A DNA stretch of 12,294 nt from an uncultured Ruminococcus sp. GTDB taxonomy: Bacteria > Bacillota > Clostridia > Lachnospirales > Lachnospiraceae. The notes under the pieces were generated by a model that did no database searches, was not told the DNA's origin, and worked only from the letters and a program-made list of their open reading frames with translations. A program made the translations under genes and the position numbers. Shown one piece after another: positions 1-7,366 of this stretch. The stretch covers positions 1 to 12,294 of the forward strand of contig USKR01000011.1 of NCBI GenBank assembly GCA_900555215.1, in the 5' to 3' direction. Numbering within the stretch: position 1 is the first letter of the stretch; each line of letters starts with the position of its first letter.

Positions 1-96
1 CTGTTTCTTATCAAAGAAGAATTTTTCCCATAGACACAGAAAATTTTACGCCCTCCCCTGGAACGGAGCTGCTGCTCTCCTTTATAAATCTTTTTT

Positions 97-360
97 ACGT
101 GCATTGCGCTTCGAACTTGACCAACAGACGTTACCCCGGCAGTTAACTCAGCCCAGGCACCCTCACGGCACCCGGGAGGTCCTGCTTAGTGCTGCTCCGT
201 TCCCGACCTGACACGGTTCACAAGTTCCCGTCGCGTGAGACCCGGACATCAACGTCACTTACCGGGGGCAGCTCTGCCGGCTGCCGCCCTCTGCGCAATA
301 TCACCCCTGCTATAGCGGATTGCAGGTACAAGGTACCGCTAACACCCCGGCTGCACGAGT
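97..360 (-). ncRNA. ffs: Signal recognition particle RNA, large (Firmicutes) type
   Basis: RNA core of the signal recognition particle, which with Ffh targets nascent membrane and secreted proteins to FtsY/SecYEG. Read on the minus strand, the sequence matches what I know of the B. subtilis scRNA. Near the 5' end is the Alu-domain block GGTAGCGG-like/CAATCCGCTATAGCAGGGG (about 290-340). The SRP54-binding apical hairpin reads GTCAGGTCGGGAACGGAGCAGC, with the GGAA tetraloop at 200-203. The ends close by pairing CGTGCA (352-357) with TGCACG (98-103). The length of about 264 nt fits the large type with Alu and S domains. The 5' end is set by the promoter at 365-393; the 3' end is set by the closing helix and could be off by several bases. 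In B. subtilis this gene lies just upstream of dnaX, but too little downstream sequence is present here to see that. Confidence 0.95.
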
Positions 361-364
361 CTTA

Positions 365-393
365 ATTTTACATGGTTTTCCGTAAAATGTCAA
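365..393 (-). promoter_or_regulatory. Sigma-A-type promoter of the SRP RNA gene
   Basis: On the minus strand there is a perfect -35 TTGACA (388-393), a 17-bp spacer and a -10 TAAAAT (365-370). Transcription would begin about 6-7 bases downstream, at about 358-360, which coincides with the 5' end of the SRP RNA derived from its closing helix. Near-consensus boxes suit a highly expressed stable RNA. Confidence 0.88.
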
Positions 394-454
394 TGGGGCG
401 GGAGACCATTTGCAACAGCTTTGCTGCAGTTCTGTCCGTGCCGGCTGCAAAAAT

Positions 455-483
455 TTGCCTCATACACTATTTAGTGCTACAAT
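455..483 (+). promoter_or_regulatory. Sigma-A-type promoter of the radical SAM gene cluster
   Basis: -35 TTGCCT (455-460), a 17-bp spacer and -10 TACAAT (478-483) predict a start near 490, followed by a short leader with GGAG (505-508) before the ATG at 516. It diverges from the SRP RNA promoter across about 60 bp. It is the only good promoter I see upstream of the co-directional genes that end at the terminator near 7280. Confidence 0.72.
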
Positions 484-515
484 CTCTTGTATGACCAGAG
501 AAATGGAGCGTTGAA

Positions 516-2231
516 ATGAAAGTGCTTTTAGCGGCGGTGAACGCCAAATATATCCACTCCAATCTTGCTGTATACAGCCTCAAGGCTTACGCGCGGCAGT
601 ATCGGGAAGAGATTGAGATCGCAGAGTATACGATCAATCAGACCATAGATGATATATTGACGGATATTTATCTGAAACAGCCGGATGTGCTGTGTATTTC
701 CTGTTATCTGTGGAATATCACATACACAGGGCAGCTCGTGGCAGAGATCCCTAAGATACTGCCGCATACACAGATCTGGCTGGGCGGTCCGGAGGTGTCT
801 TATGACGCTGAGGATGTTTTGAAGAGATATCCCGGTGCGTCAGGTGTCATGCGCGGGGAGGGAGAAGCTGTATTCCTGGAATTGATGAAGTTTTGGAAGA
901 ACTGTGACCGCGAAAAAGAGAGAGGAGCGCTTTCGGAAATAAAAGGTATCGTTTACCGGGATGAGAACGGGAGAATACAGGAAAATCCGCTGCGCCCTGT
1001 CCTGGACCTTAGCAGCGTGCCGTTTGTGTATGAACACATCGGGGATTTTAAAAACCGGATCATTTACTATGAGTCCAGCAGAGGGTGCCCGTTTTCGTGC
1101 AGTTACTGCCTGTCCTCTATAGACAAGTGCCTTCGGTTCAGGGACATCGGCATGGTGAAAGAAGAACTGCAGTTTTTTATTGACCATGAAGTCCCTCAGG
1201 TGAAATTTGTGGACCGTACATTTAACTGCCGCCACGATCATGCCATGGCGGTGTGGTCATATATTAAAGAGCATGACAGAGGGGTTACAAATTTCCACTT
1301 TGAGGTGGCTGCAGATCTTCTGAATGAGGAAGAAATCCGCCTGATCCAAAGCATGCGTCCCGGGCTGATACAGCTGGAGATAGGCGTGCAGTCGGCTAAT
1401 GACGAGACTCTGCGGGAAATCAGGAGGACCATGGATCTGGATAAGGTCAGAGACAGGGTAGAGCGTATCAAAGAGGGCAGGAATGTGCACCAGCATCTGG
1501 ATCTGATTGCCGGACTGCCCCGGGAGGGATATGAGAGCTTTGCAAAGTCTTTTGACGTTGTATATGGCATGAAGCCGGAACAGCTCCAGCTTGGTTTTTT
1601 GAAAGTGCTTAAAGGATCCCTTATGCATGAACGGACAGAAGAGTATGGGCTCATATATCAGGAACGTCCGCCCTATGAGGTGCTTAAGACAAAGTGGATG
1701 TCATACGGGGAGATCATCCGGCTGAAACGAGTGGAAGAAATGACAGAAGTCTATTATAACAGCGGGCAGTTCCGGCATACAATGGAATATCTCCGCAGGA
1801 AGTTTGGCTCTCCGTTTTCCATGTATGAAGCGCTGGCAAAGTATTATGAACAGAGCGGACTGACGGGGATGCAGCACTCCCGCCTTGCGAGATATGAGAT
1901 CCTCAGTCGTTTTGCCGGACTTTATCTGGCTGACGGAACCGAGAAGAAAGAATTTACGGAGTGGTTGACATTGGACCTGTATTTGAGGGATAATGTGAAA
2001 AACCGGCCGGCTTTCCTAGGAGAGGAGCAGACGGCCAAGGAAGAGGCTGCCGTATTCTATAAAAAAGAGGCGCAGGAATACCGTTACCTGAAAGGGTATG
2101 AAGGCTTTGACAGCAGACAGATGCGGAAGATGACTCATCTGGAACGGCTGAGAGGACAACTCATCCTGTTTGATTACAGAAAGAGAGATCCTCTTACAGG
2201 AGACGCGGCGGTTTATGAAATAAAGGAGTAA
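516..2231 (+). CDS. B12-binding-domain radical SAM protein, DUF4080 type
   Basis: Cytoplasmic iron-sulfur enzyme of unknown reaction. Residues 1 to about 130 look like a cobalamin-binding Rossmann domain, though I see no clear DxHxxG, so lower-axial His ligation is doubtful. The radical SAM core follows: GCPFSCSYC gives C191, C195 and C198, the CxxxCxxC ligands of the [4Fe-4S] cluster that cleaves S-adenosylmethionine. Core strands LEIGVQSANDETL (287-299) and HLDLIAGLP (327-335) are typical of the Elp3/MiaB-like fold. The C-terminal about 200 residues correspond to the helical region called DUF4080 in clostridial homologues. At 571 residues it is full length for this group. The start is supported by GGAG seven bases upstream and by the MKVLLAAVNAKYIHSNLA N-terminus, usual in the family. 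A methylase or radical-rearrangement role is possible; the substrate cannot be read from the sequence. It leads a probable operon. Confidence 0.9.
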   Translation: MKVLLAAVNAKYIHSNLAVYSLKAYARQYREEIEIAEYTINQTIDDILTDIYLKQPDVLCISCYLWNITYTGQLVAEIPKILPHTQIWLGGPEVSYDAEDVLKRYPGASGVMRGEGEAVFLELMKFWKNCDREKERGALSEIKGIVYRDENGRIQENPLRPVLDLSSVPFVYEHIGDFKNRIIYYESSRGCPFSCSYCLSSIDKCLRFRDIGMVKEELQFFIDHEVPQVKFVDRTFNCRHDHAMAVWSYIKEHDRGVTNFHFEVAADLLNEEEIRLIQSMRPGLIQLEIGVQSANDETLREIRRTMDLDKVRDRVERIKEGRNVHQHLDLIAGLPREGYESFAKSFDVVYGMKPEQLQLGFLKVLKGSLMHERTEEYGLIYQERPPYEVLKTKWMSYGEIIRLKRVEEMTEVYYNSGQFRHTMEYLRRKFGSPFSMYEALAKYYEQSGLTGMQHSRLARYEILSRFAGLYLADGTEKKEFTEWLTLDLYLRDNVKNRPAFLGEEQTAKEEAAVFYKKEAQEYRYLKGYEGFDSRQMRKMTHLERLRGQLILFDYRKRDPLTGDAAVYEIKE

Positions 2232-2237
2232 AGATCC

Positions 2238-2339
2238 ATGAATTTTTATGATAAAAGAATTAGGCGAATCATATCTATTATCATTATCGTAATTGTGGCG
2301 GCAATGGTGCTGACTATGGTCCTGCCATATATTGCGTAA
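2238..2339 (+). CDS. 33-residue single-pass membrane microprotein, unknown function
   Basis: A short reading frame in the gap between the radical SAM and VanW genes. It begins MNFYDKRIRRI, with four basic residues, and continues into one hydrophobic stretch rich in Ile, Val, Ala, Leu and Met that runs almost to the C-terminus (about residues 12-33). AAGGAG (2223-2228) lies nine bases before the ATG, a well-placed ribosome site overlapping the end of the upstream gene. The start is six bases after the upstream stop, and the stop is 22 bases before the VanW start, so translation is probably coupled. By the positive-inside rule the N-terminus should be cytoplasmic. The good ribosome site, position and clean topology argue for a real gene. 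I do not recognise a named family; its neighbours suggest a cell-envelope role, which is only inference. Confidence 0.75.
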   Translation: MNFYDKRIRRIISIIIIVIVAAMVLTMVLPYIA

Positions 2340-2361
2340 GAACAGGCGGGAGTGAGCGAGG

Positions 2362-3957
2362 GTGGCGGAAAACAGAAAAAAGAAGAGCAGACGGTCAGGA
2401 CATAAAAGAAAGGCGGAACAGAATAAGAAGGCAATCCTGCTCATCGCGGGGCTGGTATTCTGTGCCCTTATTGTGATCACAGGGATCAACGTGATGTTCC
2501 GTATGACCATCCGGAGATATGACCCGGATATTATTATTTCCGGAGTCACAGTGGGAGGAACGGATGTATCCGGGATGAACGCGTCCCAGGCGGAGGCGGC
2601 GGTAAAAAAAGCGGCGGAGGACTATGCGTCAGACAGCATCATTATGCTGGAGCTGGACGGGGAGCGCGGGACAGAGACCGCGCTGTCGGAGCTGGGCATG
2701 TACGCCGCGGATCTGGATTCCGTTATACGAAAAGCGGTTGATTACGGGAAGAAGGGAAATCCCCTTACATGTTATAAAATATTGAAGAGCGCTGAGAAAA
2801 ATGAAAACGAAAAGGACTTTCCCGTAAAATATGAAGTTTCGGAGGAGTCTGCAGGCAGTGCTCTGGAAGAAAAGCTCGCCGGAATGCTGAGAGCGCCGGA
2901 GGACGCAAAGCTGACCCAGAGCGGCGGGGAGACAGTGATCACGGAGGATGTGCCTGGAGAGAAAACGGATATTAAAAAGACTGTGGAAAATATCAATCGT
3001 CTGATCGCCGATGAGAGAGAGAACAGAGATACTAAAGGGGCGGCGGGGAAGATGCGCGCAGGCGCGTCTGCTGCTGCAGCGGTCAAAGAGGACGCGGCGG
3101 ATATCACCGCTGAGGATCTGGCGGGACTTACAGACGTGCTGGGGACGTTTTCCACTTATTATGGGGAGAGCGATGACGGCAGAACACTGAATGTAGAATC
3201 CGGAGCGGATCATATCGGAGGGACGCTCGTGCAGCCGGGAGAGGAAGTGTCTGCGGATGACCTGATGGCTCCCTATACAGAGGAGAACGGATATGCCATG
3301 GCGGCCTCTTATGAAAATAATGAGGTTGTGGAATCCATGGGAGGCGGCATCTGCCAGGTCTCGACTACTTTGTACAACGCCCTGCTTTTCGCAGAACTTG
3401 AGATCACGGAGCGGTATGAGCATTCTATGCAGGTCTCGTATGTGGAGCCCTCCATGGACGCGGCGATCGCGGATGATGTGAAGGATCTGAAATTCCACAA
3501 CAATATGGAAACTCCGGTCTATATTGAAGCGGCGCTGTCAGAAGGAACTCTTACTTTTAATATTTATGGAAAAGAAACACGCCCGGAAGGACGGAGTGTT
3601 GAATATATCAGCGAAACGCTGGAGACTGTGGAATCTGATGAGACCAGGTTTGTGGCGACGGAGGATCCGGTGGGTACGATGTATACCAGGGATAACGGGC
3701 ATACAGGACTGAAGGCGCAGCTCTGGAAAATAGTCCGCGAGGATGGCGTGGAAGTGAGCCGGGAGGCAGTCAATTACAGCACCTACCTGGCCTCGGGAAA
3801 GACGGTCGCTGTGGGCACTTTCTCGGAGAACGAGGAGATATCGGCAAAGATCAATGCAGCGGTGGAGGCGCAGGACGAGGCGCAGATCAATGCAGTGATC
3901 GCCGAGGCCTCCGGCGGCGTGACACAGGAGGAAGCGGCTTCCGGCGGAGAAAATTAG
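2362..3957 (+). CDS. VanW family cell-wall-associated membrane protein
   Basis: Predicted membrane-anchored extracellular protein. A very basic N-terminus (K/R-rich, residues 5-23) is followed by one hydrophobic segment (about 24-47), probably an uncleaved signal anchor leaving the bulk outside. Residues about 55-215 resemble the putative peptidoglycan-binding domain that precedes VanW in clostridial proteins. An Ala-rich linker follows (about 225-250). The VanW domain spans about 258-405 with the hallmark GGGICQVSTTLYNA (327-340). The tail (about 410-480) resembles a G5-like beta domain, then a Glu/Ala-rich end. The start is GTG, with GGGAG (2348-2352) nine bases upstream. VanW is named for vancomycin-resistance clusters, but its biochemical role is unknown and this gene alone does not imply resistance. 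At 531 residues it looks intact. Confidence 0.9.
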   Translation: MAENRKKKSRRSGHKRKAEQNKKAILLIAGLVFCALIVITGINVMFRMTIRRYDPDIIISGVTVGGTDVSGMNASQAEAAVKKAAEDYASDSIIMLELDGERGTETALSELGMYAADLDSVIRKAVDYGKKGNPLTCYKILKSAEKNENEKDFPVKYEVSEESAGSALEEKLAGMLRAPEDAKLTQSGGETVITEDVPGEKTDIKKTVENINRLIADERENRDTKGAAGKMRAGASAAAAVKEDAADITAEDLAGLTDVLGTFSTYYGESDDGRTLNVESGADHIGGTLVQPGEEVSADDLMAPYTEENGYAMAASYENNEVVESMGGGICQVSTTLYNALLFAELEITERYEHSMQVSYVEPSMDAAIADDVKDLKFHNNMETPVYIEAALSEGTLTFNIYGKETRPEGRSVEYISETLETVESDETRFVATEDPVGTMYTRDNGHTGLKAQLWKIVREDGVEVSREAVNYSTYLASGKTVAVGTFSENEEISAKINAAVEAQDEAQINAVIAEASGGVTQEEAASGGEN

Positions 3958-3972
3958 AAAGGCAATGGAAAT

Positions 3973-5022
3973 ATGAGATATGGCAGACTGACGCAGACCG
4001 CATGGCAGCGTTCTGTGAGGAGAGAACTGCATAAAAGAGGGAAAGACGTACTTTTCGGACCGTCGCCTTGGGAGGAATGTTCCGGCATCAAAGATGGGGG
4101 CGGCGGGGCTTTCCTGTGGGCAAATGCCCATACTGCCGGAAATTCTGCGCATACCGGATATTATGCGGTCCTTCAAGCGGCAGGAGAACTGGCGGCAAAA
4201 GGAGCGCGTGCAGTCTGCGTATCTGTGCGTATTCTGTTTCCACCTGAGGCGGAAGAAGAGGATCTGAAGGCAGTTACAGAGGGCATTGAGGATGCATGCG
4301 GCCGGATGGACCTCCAGGTGACGTCCTTTCAGGGAGAGACATCCTGCGCTTCGGAGCAGATCATCGTCTTTGTTACTGCTGCGGGGAGAACTGATGAAAA
4401 AAATGGACAAGATGCAGAACTGACCGGGCAGAGCGGGGTTGAGGAACACAAAAAACATAAGGCGGCGGGACAGGAGATCGTATTCTGCGGATACGCCGGG
4501 CTGGAGGGAATGCTCCGGATCCTGGATGAGGCGGAGGATGAGCTTGGGACCCGGTTTGTTCCGGATTTTCTGAGAAAGGCGAAAGACCTGAAGGACCGGC
4601 TGGTAACGCCGGGGCAGATCCTGCCTCTTTTTGACGCCGGCGTCACGGCGGTCTTCCAGGCAGGAAGCGGCGGTGTATTGGCGGCGTTGTGGGAGATGGC
4701 TGAGACTCTGCGTGTTGGGTTTGAGGCAGATATGTCAGAGATCAGTATCAGGCAGGAGACTGTGGAGATCTGTGAGTTTTACCGTCTGAATCCGTATCAG
4801 ATGGCGTCTTCGGGAAGCTGGCTTATTGTGACAGAGGATGCCCCGAGGACAATAGAGGTCCTGGAAAAGGCAGGAGCGCGAGCCGGAAGGCTTGGGGTCA
4901 TAAAGGCGCAGAACGCGCGTGTGATCACAAGCGGAGAAGAAGTAAGATATCTGGACAGGCCGGCGCCGGATGAGCTGGAGCTCTGGCAGGCGCGGCGGGC
5001 CAGGCAGAATGAAGACAGATAA
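3973..5022 (+). CDS. HypE/PurM (AIR synthase)-like protein with degenerate metal/ATP motifs
   Basis: Two-domain fold of the PurM/HypE/ThiL/SelD superfamily, whose members usually bind ATP at a dimer interface. The N-domain is residues about 40-135 and the C-domain about 165-335. Recognisable stretches are AAGELAAKGARAVCVSVRILFP (69-90), GYAGLEGM (173-180), GSGGVLAALWEMAE (231-244), RQETVEICEFYRLNPYQ (260-276) and GEEVRYLDRP (321-330). In active homologues the first stretch carries an Asn-Asp pair and GSGG is Ser-Glu-Gly-Gly preceded by His-Asp; here those acidic residues are absent (AGEL, FQAGSGG). The linker at about 137-167 is polar and unusually long. No hydrogenase or hyp gene is nearby, so a [NiFe]-hydrogenase maturation role is not supported. 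GAAAGG (3957-3962) is the likely ribosome site, ten bases before the ATG. The fold call is fairly sure; the function is unknown. Confidence 0.72.
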   Translation: MRYGRLTQTAWQRSVRRELHKRGKDVLFGPSPWEECSGIKDGGGGAFLWANAHTAGNSAHTGYYAVLQAAGELAAKGARAVCVSVRILFPPEAEEEDLKAVTEGIEDACGRMDLQVTSFQGETSCASEQIIVFVTAAGRTDEKNGQDAELTGQSGVEEHKKHKAAGQEIVFCGYAGLEGMLRILDEAEDELGTRFVPDFLRKAKDLKDRLVTPGQILPLFDAGVTAVFQAGSGGVLAALWEMAETLRVGFEADMSEISIRQETVEICEFYRLNPYQMASSGSWLIVTEDAPRTIEVLEKAGARAGRLGVIKAQNARVITSGEEVRYLDRPAPDELELWQARRARQNEDR

Positions 5023-5078
5023 TGATTAAAAACTGATAGAATGATCCGGATGAAAACCGGAAGCAGGGAGGAAACAAG

Positions 5079-5582
5079 ATGAACGAAAAAAAAGAAGCCC
5101 TCAGGATCGAGATCCTGAAATATATTGAGAAACACAGCAGGGTTGACCTTGGAGAACTGGCTGTCCTGCTGGGCGCGGAAGAGGCAGATGTGGCGAATGA
5201 GATGGCGGAGATGGAGAAAGAAAAGATCATCTGCGGCTATCATACACTGATCGACTGGGACAAGACCGGCGTTGAGAAGGTGACCGCGCTGATCGAAGTA
5301 CGGGTCACACCTCAGAGGGACAGAGGCTTTGACCGGATCGCGGAGCGGTTATACAATTATCCCGAGGTGTATGCAGTCTACCTGATCTCCGGCAGCTATG
5401 ACCTGCTGGTGACCATGGAAGGAAAGACTCTGAAAGAGGTTTCCCGCTTCGTGTCGGAGAAGCTGTCCCCGCTGGATGGAGTCCTGAGCACTGCGACACA
5501 TTTTATACTTAAGAAATACAAGGACCACGGCACAGTTATGGTGACGAAGAAAGAGTCGGAAAGGATACCGGTGACACTGTAA
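5079..5582 (+). CDS. Lrp/AsnC family transcriptional regulator
   Basis: DNA-binding regulator that usually senses amino acids. Residues about 5-55 form the winged helix-turn-helix (ILKYIEKHSRVDLGELAVLL, ending in KIICGYHTLIDW). Residues about 65-148 form the RAM/ligand-binding domain, with EVRVTP (73-78), the YAVYLISGSYDLLV segment (98-111) containing the conserved Gly-Ser-Tyr-Asp turn, and TATHFILKKYK (138-148). Length (167 aa) is normal. GGGAGG (5066-5071) lies seven bases before the ATG. The last base of its TAA is the first base of the aminotransferase ATG, so the two proteins are made together. Such pairs often mean that the regulator responds to the enzyme's substrate or product and controls its own operon; that is inference. 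A 56-bp gap precedes the gene; I see no convincing promoter in it. Confidence 0.93.
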   Translation: MNEKKEALRIEILKYIEKHSRVDLGELAVLLGAEEADVANEMAEMEKEKIICGYHTLIDWDKTGVEKVTALIEVRVTPQRDRGFDRIAERLYNYPEVYAVYLISGSYDLLVTMEGKTLKEVSRFVSEKLSPLDGVLSTATHFILKKYKDHGTVMVTKKESERIPVTL

Positions 5583-6754
5583 TGAGAAATCCATTATCTA
5601 AAAAGATTGTTGATATACAGCCTTCCGGCATCCGTAAGTTCTTTGACGTGGCAAACGAGATGAAGGACGCGATCTCTCTCGGGGTGGGGGAGCCGGACTT
5701 CGACACGCCGTGGAGGATCAGGGAGGAAGGTATTTTTACACTTGAAAAAGGCAAGACCTTTTATACATCCAATGCAGGCTTAAAGGAACTCAGGCAGGAG
5801 ATCTGCCGTTATCTGGAACGGAAGATCCATGTCTCCTACGATCCCATCAAGGAGACGCTGATCACGGTGGGCGGAAGCGAGGCGATCGATGTCGGACTGC
5901 GGTGCATGCTCGACCCGGGAGACGAAGTGCTGATCCCCCAGCCAAGCTATGTCTCCTACCTGCCGTGCACGATCATGGCAGACGGAGTGCCGGTGGTAGT
6001 GCCTCTTCAGCCTGAGAATGAGTTTAAGCTCACAGTGGCAGACCTGGAAAAGTACACGACCGAGAAGACAAAGATCCTGATCATGCCGTTCCCCAACAAT
6101 CCGACAGGCTCGATCATGACAAAAGAGGACCTGGAGCCTGTGGCGGAATTCGTAAAAGAGCATGACCTCTATGTCATGTCCGATGAGATCTACTCAGAGC
6201 TCACCTACGGCACACAGCACGTATCCATCGCGTCTCTTCCGGGGATGAGGGAGAGGACGCTGGTGATCAACGGGTTTTCCAAGGGGTTTGCAATGACCGG
6301 ATGGAGGCTCGGATACTGCTGCGGTCCGGAGGCTCTCATCGAACAGATGACGAAACTCCATCAGTTTGCCATCATGTGTGCGCCTACCAACAGCCAGTAC
6401 GCGGCAGTGGAAGGTTTGAGAAACTGCGAAGACGAAGTTGAGGAGATGAGGAAGTCCTATGATCAGAGAAGGCGTTTCCTCATGCATGAATTCGCGCGGA
6501 TGGGACTGGAATGCTTTGAACCGTTCGGCGCGTTCTATGTATTCCCGAGCATCCGGGAATTCGGCATGTCCTCCGAGGAGTTTGCAACAAGGCTTCTGGA
6601 AGAAGAGAAAGTAGCGGTTGTACCTGGAACGGCATTCGGTGAATGCGGAGAAGGCTTCCTGAGGATTTCCTATGCGTACTCTCTGGAAGATTTAAAAGAA
6701 GCGCTCGGACGTCTGGAAAACTTTATCCTGAAGCTCAGAAAAGAACAAAAGTAA
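5582..6754 (+). CDS. Class I/II PLP-dependent aminotransferase (aspartate aminotransferase fold)
   Basis: Cytoplasmic pyridoxal-phosphate enzyme moving amino groups between an amino acid and a 2-oxoacid. Family hallmarks are all present: LGVGEPDFDTP (33-43), YTSNAGLKELR (61-71), the NNPTG loop (172-176), SDEIY with PLP-pyridine-binding D201, the Schiff-base lysine K234 in GFSKGFAMTGWRLGY with phosphate-binding R242, and R361 in GFLRISYA for the substrate alpha-carboxylate. The length (390 aa) is normal for fold-type I subgroup I. Substrate specificity (aspartate, aromatic, alanine or another amino acid) cannot be decided from motifs. The ATG overlaps the stop of the lrp-like gene by one base (TAATG), so translation is coupled, and AAAGGA lies further upstream than ideal. 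TrmL follows after 17 bp. Everything needed for catalysis seems intact. Confidence 0.94.
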   Translation: MRNPLSKKIVDIQPSGIRKFFDVANEMKDAISLGVGEPDFDTPWRIREEGIFTLEKGKTFYTSNAGLKELRQEICRYLERKIHVSYDPIKETLITVGGSEAIDVGLRCMLDPGDEVLIPQPSYVSYLPCTIMADGVPVVVPLQPENEFKLTVADLEKYTTEKTKILIMPFPNNPTGSIMTKEDLEPVAEFVKEHDLYVMSDEIYSELTYGTQHVSIASLPGMRERTLVINGFSKGFAMTGWRLGYCCGPEALIEQMTKLHQFAIMCAPTNSQYAAVEGLRNCEDEVEEMRKSYDQRRRFLMHEFARMGLECFEPFGAFYVFPSIREFGMSSEEFATRLLEEEKVAVVPGTAFGECGEGFLRISYAYSLEDLKEALGRLENFILKLRKEQK

Positions 6755-6771
6755 AGGAGCGTGGATCAGCC

Positions 6772-7263
6772 ATGCTGAATATTGTACTTCTTGAGCCGGA
6801 AATACCGGCTAATACAGGAAATATCGGAAGGACCTGCGTGGCGGCGGGAGCAAGGCTGCATCTGATCGAACCGCTCGGATTCAGCCTTTCGGAAAAGGCG
6901 TTGAAACGTGCGGGGATGGATTACTGGAAATCCCTGGACGTGACAACCTATATTGATTACCAGGATTTTCTCGACAGAAATCCCGGGGCAAAGGTCTATA
7001 TGGCGACAACAAAAGCGCAGAAGGTATACACAGAGGCCGCCTATGAGCCGGACTGCTACATTATGTTCGGCAAAGAGAGTGCCGGGATCCCGGAGGAAAT
7101 CCTTGTGGAGAATAAAGAAAACTGTGTGAGAATCCCCATGATAGGAGATATCCGGTCGCTGAATCTCGGCAATTCCGCTGCCATTATTCTGTACGAAGCG
7201 CTGCGTCAGAATGGATTTAAAGGAATGGAAATGGAAGGAGACCTGCATCGCCTGAAGTGGTGA
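6772..7263 (+). CDS. trmL: tRNA (cytidine(34)-2'-O)-methyltransferase TrmL
   Basis: SPOUT-family enzyme that puts a 2'-O-methyl group on the wobble base (C34/cmnm5U34) of tRNA-Leu isoacceptors, using S-adenosylmethionine. It has the three SPOUT signatures of the TrmL/CspR group: NTGNIGRTC (14-22), FGKESAGIP (99-107) and IPMIGDIRSLNLGNSAAI (121-138), which together form the trefoil-knot cofactor site. At 163 residues it has the usual TrmL length, i.e. just the catalytic domain without the RNA-binding extension of TrmH. The reading frame is open further upstream to 6643, but that would overlap the aminotransferase. AAGGAG (6754-6759) and the family-typical MLNIVLLEPEIPANTGN start support the ATG at 6772. 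It is the last gene of its run; its stop codon lies inside the terminator hairpin. Confidence 0.95.
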   Translation: MLNIVLLEPEIPANTGNIGRTCVAAGARLHLIEPLGFSLSEKALKRAGMDYWKSLDVTTYIDYQDFLDRNPGAKVYMATTKAQKVYTEAAYEPDCYIMFGKESAGIPEEILVENKENCVRIPMIGDIRSLNLGNSAAIILYEALRQNGFKGMEMEGDLHRLKW

Positions 7264-7280
7264 TCGGGTCTCTTTTTATT
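7238..7280 (+). terminator. Rho-independent terminator overlapping the trmL stop codon
   Basis: GAGACC (7238-7243) pairs with GGTCTC (7267-7272). After a small internal loop, ATCGCC (7247-7252) pairs with GGTGAT (7259-7264), including one G-T wobble, around loop TGAAGT. The stem is followed at once by TTTTTATT (7273-7280). The hairpin uses the last codons and stop of trmL, so transcription ends almost exactly at the gene end and separates this run from the ATPase operon. Confidence 0.85.
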
Positions 7281-7290
7281 AGTATAAATA

Positions 7291-7324
7291 ATAAATGTTT
7301 TTTTGAAATACTTATAAATGTTTT
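7291..7324. repeat. Two exact ATAAATGTTTT direct repeats upstream of the ATPase promoter
   Basis: ATAAATGTTTT occurs at 7291-7301 and again at 7314-7324, with starts 23 bp apart (about two helical turns). The second copy runs into the -35 box at 7323-7328. The region is very A+T-rich compared with its surroundings. It could be an UP element for RNA polymerase or a paired regulator site; chance repetition in AT-rich DNA cannot be excluded. Confidence 0.45.
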
Positions 7325-7351
7325 GATTATTCTACCGCGCTGTTATATAAT
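7323..7351 (+). promoter_or_regulatory. Sigma-A-type promoter of the V/A-ATPase operon
   Basis: -35 TTGATT (7323-7328), 17-bp spacer, and a perfect -10 TATAAT (7346-7351) predict a start near 7358. This leaves a leader of about 120 nt before the first ATPase gene. It follows directly after the trmL terminator, as expected for a new transcription unit. The upstream DNA is strongly AT-rich. Confidence 0.82.
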
Positions 7352-7366
7352 GGTGTGGACTTTAGT

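Noticed and set aside
1..96. Terminator or dnaX start downstream of the SRP RNA on the minus strand
   Set aside because: Only weak hairpins (GAGC/GCTC near 68-79) without a T-run, and no convincing coding start, are visible in this short stretch.
417..427. CAGCTTTGCTG inverted repeat between the divergent promoters as an operator
   Set aside because: The four-base arms are too short to distinguish from chance.
2629..3498. Long antisense reading frame (289 codons) opposite the VanW gene
   Set aside because: It lies wholly opposite a gene with recognisable domains, has no ribosome site, and encodes a sequence rich in Arg, His and Leu without family features; it is a codon-bias shadow.
3538..4458. 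Long antisense reading frame (306 codons) across the VanW/HypE-like junction
   Set aside because: It spans two well-supported plus-strand genes and resembles no protein I know.
5014..5042. Promoter before the lrp-like gene (TAGAAT at 5037-5042)
   Set aside because: The -35 position reads GACAGA, a poor match, so read-through from upstream is simpler.
6643..6771. Longer N-terminus for TrmL
   Set aside because: It would overlap the aminotransferase by over 100 bases, adds basic sequence foreign to the family, and the ATG at 6772 has a proper AAGGAG site.
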